Below, piece by piece: positions 1 through 5,018 of a DNA stretch of 5,018 bases. The stretch lies in contig CANFIV010000154.1 of assembly GCA_947446935.1 (NCBI GenBank), positions 1 to 5,018 on the forward strand, in the 5' to 3' direction. A program made the translations under genes and the position numbers. Numbering within the stretch: the stretch's first letter is position 1; each line of letters opens with the position of its first letter. Source of the DNA: Sphingomonadaceae bacterium (GTDB taxonomy: Bacteria; Pseudomonadota; Alphaproteobacteria; Sphingomonadales; Sphingomonadaceae). The notes beneath the pieces are model-generated. The model saw nothing but the letters and a program-made list of their open reading frames with translations. It ran no database searches and was not told the origin of the DNA.

Positions 1-216
1 AATGGTCTGATGTGCCAAGGTACCAACCTCCGCGTGGCCCGTGCGGATATCGGCGGTGGCCAGCAGGAGCCGGACCTGCGGATCGGGGTTGCCCCCCGTC
101 ACCGAGGCGGCGGCGATCAGTGCGCGGCCCTCGTCCCAATGGCCTTTGCGCAGCGCGGCGAGCCCATCCTGAAACGGTGACGTGCTGTCTTCAGCCAATG
201 CGGGGGACGTGTTCAT
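1..216 (-). CDS. Partial TPR-like protein, N-terminal 72 residues (3' end outside the window)
   Basis: An open frame begins with ATG at 216-214 on the minus strand and stays open to position 1, giving 72 residues that start MNTSPALAEDSTSPFQDGLA. There is no signal peptide or membrane segment. Residues about 15-35 (FQDGLAALRKGHWDEGRALI) and 45-65 (PQVRLLLATADIRTGHAEVG) look like paired amphipathic helices of the TPR/alpha-solenoid type, with the usual small-residue pattern and a Gly-x-Trp/His turn. The start lies 72 bases after the stop of the preceding gene on the same strand, so it is probably the third gene of a polysaccharide operon. No strong Shine-Dalgarno sequence precedes the ATG, only GGCTCG-like purine-poor sequence, so translation may depend on the upstream gene. 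In such loci, N-terminal TPR segments often precede sulfotransferase, hydroxylase or glycosyltransferase domains. Which one follows here cannot be seen, so no function is assigned. Confidence 0.6.
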   Translation of the reverse strand, partial: MNTSPALAEDSTSPFQDGLAALRKGHWDEGRALIAAASVTGGNPDPQVRLLLATADIRTGHAEVGTLAHQTI

Positions 217-245
217 CGGAGCGAGCCTATTGCACGGAAGCCTGA

Positions 246-264
246 CGCGGCCAAGTCCGCCGCG
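246..264. other. Short intercistronic hairpin
   Basis: A perfect 6-bp inverted repeat (CGCGGC / GCCGCG) with a 7-base loop lies in the 72-base gap between the stop at 289 and the start at 216. In the minus-strand transcript no U-run follows it, so it does not look like an intrinsic terminator for the operon. It could affect RNA stability or translation of the downstream gene, or simply reflect high GC content. Confidence 0.25.
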
Positions 265-288
265 CCGAGGGTTTTTATAGTCTGGGCG

Positions 289-2805
289 TCAGCCCGCCAT
301 AGCGCTGCTCGATGCTTTGTCGGCGGCAGCCTTGCGGCGGGCGAGAATCCCGCAGCGATTGATGTTGCGCGCCGTGCTTTCCAGACCGGGAGAGGCGCGG
401 TCGAAGCTATGCCAGTATTCCAGCGCCGCTTCAAAATCCTGAAGCCGCATTGCCTGAATCGCGGCGAGTCGCAGCGCCCAGCCATCATCCGGATCGATCG
501 CCAGGATCAGCCGCAGGATACGCAGCGCCTCTTCGTCGCTGCCCTCCTCGTCATCGAGATTCCGGACCGTGTTGCGCAAGGTCCGGCGCAGCTTTTGCAT
601 ATCGAGCCCAACCTGGTCGCGGCCTTCGGTGTGCGCGCTAACGAGTCGGGCGAGTTCGAGTGCCTGCTCGTATTGCCCTTCAGCCACCAGCGTGCGGAAC
701 AGGCGCGGCCCGGAGCGACCAGCCTTATCGAGAAACTTGTCGATCCGGTGGCGATAGCGATCGGCGAGCGGATCGGCAGAGAGATGCAGCTGGCCATAAA
801 GCTTGAGCCCGGTGAACAGATCGCCCTGCAGGGCGGCGATCTGTGCGCAGAAGGCTTTGACATCGACACTGTCTGGCAGGCTCTCGCAGGCCTCTCGCGC
901 GACGTTCAGCGCCTCTTCGCTGCGGCCAGTCGCGTGAAGGCTTTTCGCGAAGGCTATGGCAATATCGGCCTGGCGGTATAGCATGCGCCCGGCTCCTTCG
1001 CCCATCGCAATGACCGCTGCGTGGTCACCGCTGGTCAGGGCCGCGCGGATGCGGGCGCGCAGATCTTGCAGCACCGTCCGCTCCACGCGGCGCGCCGCAG
1101 CGTTTTCTGGGAGGACAATCCGGCACACTTCAGCCAGCGCATAGGCATCGGCCGTGCGGCCCTCTTCCAGCCACGCTTCGCTCTGTGTGGACCAGCCTTC
1201 GGCGATCTTGCGGAAGTTGCGCAGAATCTGGCCGTTGATCTGGGGCATGACGGCTGCCTGGGCGATCACTTCAGCCGCAGGGCTTAGCATGCCCTTTGCC
1301 ACGGCCTCCTCGACCAGCCGCACGACGCTGCCGACATCAGACTGTGCAACTATCAGCGCAGCAACCCGGAACGCAGCCTCGTCTCCATGTGTGGCAGACC
1401 ACTCCGCCAGCGCGCGGGCCAGCGGCACGTCGGGCCGGGATTGCAGCCGATCAAGCACTTCGGCCTTCCAGGTTTCGAGTTTCTGTCTCTCGCCATTTTC
1501 CCGGTAGCGTTCGAGCATGCGAATCGCGAAGCGATGCTGGGAAGGATCAAGGCGGAAGGCGAGCATGGCGTAGCGCTCCGCATCGGCTGCATGCCCCAAC
1601 TGCTCGGCCGCGAGGCTGGCGATTTCATAGATTTCGGTCGATTCATATTCGTCACCCAGCAACCGGTTCGCCAGCGCGATAGCTTCAGCCGAATGCCCGG
1701 TCTCGAACCGCAAACGCATGAGCTGGAGGAGCGCGGTCGTTGTAAGGTCTGGACTGTCGACCAGCGGAAGGAGCATGCGAACTGCGCTCGTGTGATCACC
1801 CATCCGGCCATAAATCTGCCCGGCAAGCTGGCGCAGCGCGGGATCTTCCGGCGCATCGGCAAGGGCTGCAAAGAGCTGGCGTGAGCCGAGGAAGTAGTCA
1901 TCGAATTCCATCGTCGCAGCGATGCTCGAAGCGAGCAGAGACTGATCGGCAGACACACTGTGCTGATCTCCGCTCCCGGCCTCGGCAAGGCGCGGGAGGA
2001 TGAACTCGGCATGGAAATGCGCATACCAGCGATCCGAGAAGGCGTTGGTGAAGTGCATCGTATCGAGCCCGTCGCGCTCCATGGCGCGCTCCTGGCCAAA
2101 TTCGTGCATCAAGGCACTCGGATCGAAGCAGGGCACGCCCAGTTTCTCGGCCGCCAGGCGAGTCCAGCGGATGACCCGGTCGCGTGCAGGGATGACCACG
2201 CCGTCTGCGCCGTGGGCGTTCACATGCGTGACGAAAACCACGCGGTCCTTGCCGATGCGCTCGACCAGCGCGGCCATGTCGCCCGCGATATCCTCGGCGC
2301 TTTGCGTGCGCAACGAGATCGACCGCAAGAGCTGGCGATCGCGGCTGTTATAAATCCGGTATACCGGATCTGCCGCCAGAAACGCGGCCAGATCGGCGCG
2401 GGCTGCCTTGTCGCTTGAAGCCGCAAGAGCCCAGAACCGCTTGGCCCGCGGCGCAAAAGCAAAGAAATCGGCGAAATAGCGGGTAAGATAGTTCGACTGT
2501 ACGGCAACGTCGCCGACGCGGTAGCTCTTGGCCGAACTGATTTCGACCACATAGAGATCGGAGCGCGGTGTGGCCGCTTCGTCCTGCCGGCCGCCATTTT
2601 GCGGGCGGAATAGGATCGGCAGGACATCTTCATCGAACTGTCGCTCGCCATCGAGATAGGCAAGCTGCTGCAGCGCTTCCTCGCTCGTATGCACGAAGCC
2701 ATAGACGCGTGCGGTGTTCATCGAGACCGGATAGCGTGCCTGGCCGCGGCGAAGCGGGGTGTTGATCCGGCACGTACCGATAGGGGTAATCGAAAGCTTG
2801 CTCAA
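289..2805 (-). CDS. SGNH/WcbI-like domain fused to a long TPR-like helical region; polysaccharide-locus protein
   Basis: This is an 838-residue protein without signal peptide or membrane segments, so probably cytoplasmic. Residues about 1-275 resemble the SGNH-like folds of polysaccharide loci (GSCFA, WcbI and DUF6270-type proteins). A beta-strand ends in a nucleophile-elbow-like Gly10-Thr11-Cys12-Arg (PIGTCRINTPL), a central VVEISSAKSY stretch follows (86-95), and a late Asp248-x-x-His251 (DTMHF) matches the block V Asp/His pair. Residues about 290-805 are almost wholly helical with TPR-like units, clearest at 318-420, 605-645 and 755-805 (for example LAIDPDDGWALRLAAIQAMR). Residues about 806-838 are Ala/Ser/Lys-rich and probably disordered. 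The only usual start codon keeping the GTC motif is TTG at 2805-2803; the first in-frame ATG (Met29, YPVSM) would remove it. The gene follows tviB by 57 bases in the same frame, without a terminator. By analogy it could acylate, deacylate or otherwise modify a surface glycan, with the helical part binding partners. That role is inferred, and no family-level assignment is certain. Confidence 0.8.
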   Translation of the reverse strand: MSKLSITPIGTCRINTPLRRGQARYPVSMNTARVYGFVHTSEEALQQLAYLDGERQFDEDVLPILFRPQNGGRQDEAATPRSDLYVVEISSAKSYRVGDVAVQSNYLTRYFADFFAFAPRAKRFWALAASSDKAARADLAAFLAADPVYRIYNSRDRQLLRSISLRTQSAEDIAGDMAALVERIGKDRVVFVTHVNAHGADGVVIPARDRVIRWTRLAAEKLGVPCFDPSALMHEFGQERAMERDGLDTMHFTNAFSDRWYAHFHAEFILPRLAEAGSGDQHSVSADQSLLASSIAATMEFDDYFLGSRQLFAALADAPEDPALRQLAGQIYGRMGDHTSAVRMLLPLVDSPDLTTTALLQLMRLRFETGHSAEAIALANRLLGDEYESTEIYEIASLAAEQLGHAADAERYAMLAFRLDPSQHRFAIRMLERYRENGERQKLETWKAEVLDRLQSRPDVPLARALAEWSATHGDEAAFRVAALIVAQSDVGSVVRLVEEAVAKGMLSPAAEVIAQAAVMPQINGQILRNFRKIAEGWSTQSEAWLEEGRTADAYALAEVCRIVLPENAAARRVERTVLQDLRARIRAALTSGDHAAVIAMGEGAGRMLYRQADIAIAFAKSLHATGRSEEALNVAREACESLPDSVDVKAFCAQIAALQGDLFTGLKLYGQLHLSADPLADRYRHRIDKFLDKAGRSGPRLFRTLVAEGQYEQALELARLVSAHTEGRDQVGLDMQKLRRTLRNTVRNLDDEEGSDEEALRILRLILAIDPDDGWALRLAAIQAMRLQDFEAALEYWHSFDRASPGLESTARNINRCGILARRKAAADKASSSAMAG

Positions 2806-2862
2806 ATCCCGCGCGATCCCGTGCTGTAGCCCGACCTGCGCCGGCCCGGTGCAAATGTGGCT

Positions 2863-4146
2863 CTACAAGCTCCAGTACCGAATGTCTTCGCGCAATTGAT
2901 CCGGCATTACTGCAGACTTCACGTCGATCAGGATACCGCCAGGCACGATCATGTCCTGAATCGCGCCGACGCCCATGACTGCGTATTCATCGTGCGAAAC
3001 CGCATAGATCAGCACATCGACGCAGGCGAAAGCCTCAAGCGACGAGAGGTTGATGCCGAATTCGCGATAGGTTGCATCCCGGTCGGCCAAGGGATCATGA
3101 ACCACGGGCTGGATCCCGAATTCGCAAAGCTCGCGGTAGATATCCTCGACCTTGGAATTGCGGATATCGGGCACGTTCTCTTTGAACGTGAGCCCCAGAA
3201 TGCCAACGCGCGCATCCTTCAGCGGGTGCCCGGCCACAGCGAGCAGCTTCACTGCGCGCTGCGCGATATAGCTGCCCATGCCATCGTTGATACGACGGCC
3301 CGAGAGAATCACTTCGGGGTGATAGCCCAGCTGTTCAGCCTTGGCGGTAAGGTAATAAGGATCGACCCCGATGCAGTGGCCGCCGACGAGGCCGGGATAG
3401 AACTTAAGGAAGTTCCACTTGGTACCGGCCGCCGCCAGAACCTCGTTGGTGCGGATGCCGACCAGATCGCAGATCTTCGAGATCTCGTTCATCAGCGCGA
3501 TGTTGATATCGCGCTGGGTGTTTTCGATCACTTTCGCAGCCTCGGCCACTCGGATCGAGGACGCGCGGTGGATGCCAGCGTGGATGATCGAGCCATAGAG
3601 TTCTGCCAAGGAGTCGAGCGTTTCCGCGTCCTGCCCGGCCACGACCTTGACGATCGCCTCCAGCGGGTGCGCCTTGTCGCCCGGATTGATGCGTTCCGGG
3701 CTGTAGCCGAGCTTGAAACCCTCACCGCTCTTGAGCCCAGAGGCCGCCTCGATCACCGGCGCGCAAACTTCTTCGGTTGCGCCGGGATAAACGGTGCTTT
3801 CGAACACGATGATCACGCCGGGCTCGATCACCTTGCCGATCGCCGCGCAGGCGTCCTTGAGGTTGGAGAAATCGGGGCGACAGCTGTCGTCAACCGGGGT
3901 CGGCACGGTGACGATCAGAATGCCGCAGCCACGCAGATCTTCAACCGATCCGGTGATGATAAGATTGGAGGCCTGGAGTGCTTCAGTGGAGATCTCGTTG
4001 GTATAGTCGATGCCTTGGCGCAGCGTGCTGACACGCCCTTCGCTGACATCGAAACCGACCACAGGGAACTTGCGAGCGAACGACACGGCTAGCGGCAGCC
4101 CAACATACCCAAGGCCGACAATACCGATTTTGCCGAAAGAATTCAT
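2863..4146 (-). CDS. tviB: UDP-N-acetylhexosamine 6-dehydrogenase, TviB/WbpO type
   Basis: This 427-residue cytoplasmic enzyme belongs to the UDP-glucose/GDP-mannose dehydrogenase family. It oxidises C6 of UDP-GlcNAc or UDP-GalNAc to the uronic acid with two NAD+, supplying acidic amino-sugar units for capsule, Vi-like polysaccharide or O-antigen. The N-terminal Rossmann domain carries GLGYVG (11-16). Other family motifs are VTVPTP (79-84), ESTVYPG (116-122), YSPERINPGD (148-157), the helix around Lys205, Asn209 and Asn220 (AEAAKVIENTQRDINIALMNE region), and the catalytic Cys258 in GGHCIGVDPYYL (255-266). The C-terminal nucleotide-sugar domain begins near GLTFKENVPDIRNS (318-331). The length equals that of TviB, and all key residues seem present, so the gene should be functional. 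The ATG at 4146 is preceded by a GAGGCAGG ribosome site and places the Rossmann glycine motif at the expected distance. It is the first gene of the minus-strand operon. TviB, WbpO and WbpA differ in substrate preference (GlcNAc or GalNAc), which cannot be decided here. No partner 4-epimerase lies in the window. Confidence 0.95.
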   Translation of the reverse strand: MNSFGKIGIVGLGYVGLPLAVSFARKFPVVGFDVSEGRVSTLRQGIDYTNEISTEALQASNLIITGSVEDLRGCGILIVTVPTPVDDSCRPDFSNLKDACAAIGKVIEPGVIIVFESTVYPGATEEVCAPVIEAASGLKSGEGFKLGYSPERINPGDKAHPLEAIVKVVAGQDAETLDSLAELYGSIIHAGIHRASSIRVAEAAKVIENTQRDINIALMNEISKICDLVGIRTNEVLAAAGTKWNFLKFYPGLVGGHCIGVDPYYLTAKAEQLGYHPEVILSGRRINDGMGSYIAQRAVKLLAVAGHPLKDARVGILGLTFKENVPDIRNSKVEDIYRELCEFGIQPVVHDPLADRDATYREFGINLSSLEAFACVDVLIYAVSHDEYAVMGVGAIQDMIVPGGILIDVKSAVMPDQLREDIRYWSL

Positions 4147-4156
4147 AGAACGACAA

Positions 4157-4164
4157 CCTGCCTC
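4157..4164 (-). promoter_or_regulatory. Ribosome binding site of tviB
   Basis: The minus strand reads GAGGCAGG, ending 10 bases before the ATG at 4146. The purine-rich GAGG/AGG core fits the anti-Shine-Dalgarno sequence, although the spacing is slightly long. It supports the chosen tviB start. Confidence 0.5.
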
Positions 4165-4230
4165 ATGAGCTTAGTGCATCAGATACGATCCGAGACCGCT
4201 TGCCCGAAAATGCTTCGACAGCCCGCACAC

Positions 4231-4259
4231 CCGGCCTGTGCCTGCGAAAGTGAGGCCGG
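4231..4259 (-). other. Hairpin in the presumed tviB leader
   Basis: A perfect 7-bp inverted repeat, CCGGCCT / AGGCCGG, encloses a 15-base loop. It lies 85-113 bases upstream of the tviB ATG. On the minus strand no U-run follows the second arm, so it is not an evident terminator. It would be part of the 5' leader if transcription starts further upstream, and might influence mRNA stability or expression. No known riboswitch fold was recognised around it. Confidence 0.35.
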
Positions 4260-4288
4260 CCAATAAGGACTTACCTCAGTTAACTCAA
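4260..4288 (-). promoter_or_regulatory. Weak sigma-70-like promoter candidate for the tviB operon
   Basis: On the minus strand TTGAGT (4288-4283) and TATTGG (4265-4260) are spaced by 17 bases, each matching the consensus only partly. The 8-base palindrome AGTTAACT (4278-4285) overlaps the -35 element and spacer, where an operator could sit. It is upstream of the 7-bp hairpin and in the correct direction for tviB. Such weak matches are common by chance, so this is only a candidate. Confidence 0.2.
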
Positions 4289-4522
4289 GCACGGCGGAAA
4301 AACGCACTGCGCTGCACTAGGCCAACCCCCATACCACCGGATATGTGACAAATTTCCAACTATTTGGTGTCCGGCGTAAACCTGATCGTTCAAACCTGCG
4401 CAGGGCTGCCGCACAGGCCGGTGGCAACCAGCGCGTGAAAACAACCGGACAAGCGGCTTAACCAGGTGTTCCCGGCAGTGAAACCGACAAGAGCTTTTTG
4501 GCGCAGGCCACCACAAGTTTTT

Positions 4523-4561
4523 GTTGTAAAGACAACGAGATGATGATTGCCTTGGCAAGGC
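4523..4561. promoter_or_regulatory. Cluster of short inverted repeats upstream of bioB
   Basis: GTTGT-AAAG-ACAAC (4523-4536) is a 5-bp inverted repeat with a 4-base centre. TTGCC-TT-GGCAA (4547-4558) is another, overlapping GCCTT-GGC-AAGGC (4549-4561). They lie 16-54 bases before the bioB ATG, a place where an operator or leader hairpin would act. They match neither the BioR box (TTATnnATAA type) nor the two-armed BirA operator as I know them, so any regulator is unknown. Confidence 0.2.
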
Positions 4562-4576
4562 CCGATAGAGTGCCAC

Positions 4577-5018
4577 ATGACCGATACCATCACATTTCCC
4601 GCGCCAAGCTACGCAGCAATCCGAGCGGTGCACACCGATTGGACCCGCGATGGAATCGCCGCGCTGTTCGATCTGCCGTTCACCGAGCTGGTCTTCCGCA
4701 CCGCCGAGGTTCACCGCCAGCATCACCGCGCAAATGAGGTGCAGCTGTGCACGCTGCTTTCGATTAAGACCGGTGGATGCCCCGAAGACTGCGGCTACTG
4801 TGCGCAGCCGGTGAAGGCCGACAGCGGAGTCGCAGCAACCAAGCTGATGGACATTCAGGCTGTGCTCCAGTCCGCAGCGCAGGCCCGCGATGCCGGATCG
4901 AAGCGCTTCTACATGGGCGCGGCATAGCGCAATCCCAAAGACCGCGACATGCCAGCGATCATCGCGATGGTGCACTGCGTGCGCCAGAGGGGCCTGGAAA
5001 CCTGCATGACCCTCGGCA
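4577..5018 (+). pseudogene. bioB: Biotin synthase bioB, 5' part, interrupted by an in-frame TAG; right end outside the window
   Basis: BioB is the radical-SAM enzyme that inserts sulfur into dethiobiotin in the last step of biotin synthesis. From the ATG at 4577 the frame gives MTDTITFPAPSYAAIRAVHT and continues through LFDLPFTELVFRTAEVHR to the [4Fe-4S] motif Cys68-PED-Cys72-GY-Cys75 (CxxxCxxC), then ADSGVAATKLMD. Aligning these cysteines with E. coli Cys53/57/60 (offset 15) puts Tyr112 (TAC, 4910-4912) at Cys97, a [2Fe-2S] ligand. The next lines of the family motif read FYMGAA, then TAG at 4925-4927 where Trp (TGG) is expected. The same frame then reads [15 protein letters not shown] and GLETCMTLG to the window edge, with Cys143 matching E. 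coli Cys128. Translation would stop at 116 residues, against about 330-350 for the family. A TTG at 4547 could extend the protein by 10 residues, but the ATG fits better; the ribosome site is weak. It is likely a decaying copy, or sequence errors. Confidence 0.85.

Larger units (their letters stand above)
4165..4576. other. Divergent intergenic region between tviB and bioB
   Basis: About 410 bases without a supportable gene separate the divergent tviB and bioB units. It must contain the promoters for both. The AT-richer stretch 4341-4370 includes the inverted repeat CAAAT / ATTTG (4349-4366, 8-base loop). Nearer bioB are GTTGT-AAAG-ACAAC (4523-4536) and the overlapping symmetric pairs TTGCC / GGCAA (4547-4558) and GCCTT / AAGGC (4549-4561). 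Open frames crossing this region on either strand lack recognisable protein character, and no tRNA, insertion sequence or CRISPR repeat was seen. Confidence 0.6.

Noticed and set aside
246..276. Possible plus-strand intrinsic terminator (6-bp hairpin followed by five T)
   Set aside because: Seven bases separate the stem from the T-run, and no plus-strand gene precedes it, so there is nothing to terminate.
409..981. A 190-codon open frame on the plus strand inside the SGNH/TPR gene
   Set aside because: It is the complement of the helical region of the minus-strand gene, without a start signal or known domain.
2857..4092. A 411-codon open frame on the plus strand opposite tviB
   Set aside because: It is an antisense shadow. 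The minus strand carries every conserved TviB motif, whereas the plus frame has no recognisable domain; long antisense frames are common in GC-rich DNA.
4521..4538. A BirA-like half site (TTGTAAA) upstream of bioB
   Set aside because: The second arm (GGTTTACAA type) at the expected distance is absent, so the match is too short to mean anything.
4925..4927. TAG in bioB as programmed recoding (pyrrolysine or another amino acid)
   Set aside because: The family has Trp here, no recoding element is visible, and a nearby ligand substitution points to decay or error instead.
4280..4975. A 231-codon open frame on the minus strand across the intergenic region and bioB
   Set aside because: Much of it is antisense to bioB, and the rest has a Cys/Arg/His-rich composition with no domain. 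It has no clear ribosome site.

Overview
The window looks like chromosomal DNA of a GC-rich alphaproteobacterium. The protein sequences and gene style recall Sphingomonadales (Erythrobacter/Sphingomonas-like), but this is an impression from remembered families, not a search result. There are four genes. Three lie on the minus strand, reading from about 4146 down to position 1, and one lies on the plus strand, starting at 4577 and cut by the right edge.

Minus-strand block (4146 to 1): the first gene encodes a complete 427-residue TviB/WbpO-type UDP-N-acetylhexosamine 6-dehydrogenase, which makes an acidic amino-sugar nucleotide for capsule, O-antigen or another surface polysaccharide. After 57 bases comes an 838-residue protein with an SGNH/WcbI-like N-terminal domain and a long helical, TPR-like C-terminal region. 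It appears to start with TTG. After another 72 bases comes the N-terminal part (72 residues) of a third gene, again with TPR-like helices, which runs off the left edge. No convincing terminator separates these genes, so they probably form one surface-polysaccharide operon.

The intergenic region 4147-4576 (430 bases) separates the divergent units. It holds the tviB ribosome binding site, a 7-bp hairpin in the presumed tviB leader, a weak promoter candidate, and small inverted repeats on the bioB side. No gene or RNA gene was recognised in it.

Plus-strand block (4577 to 5018): this is the 5' part of bioB (biotin synthase). The radical-SAM cysteine motif is intact. However, the residue matching the [2Fe-2S] ligand Cys97 of E. 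coli BioB is Tyr, and five codons later a TAG stop replaces the conserved Trp of the MGAAW motif. The frame continues afterwards with recognisable BioB sequence to the window edge. This is the most notable observation here: either a decaying bioB or sequence errors near a contig end.
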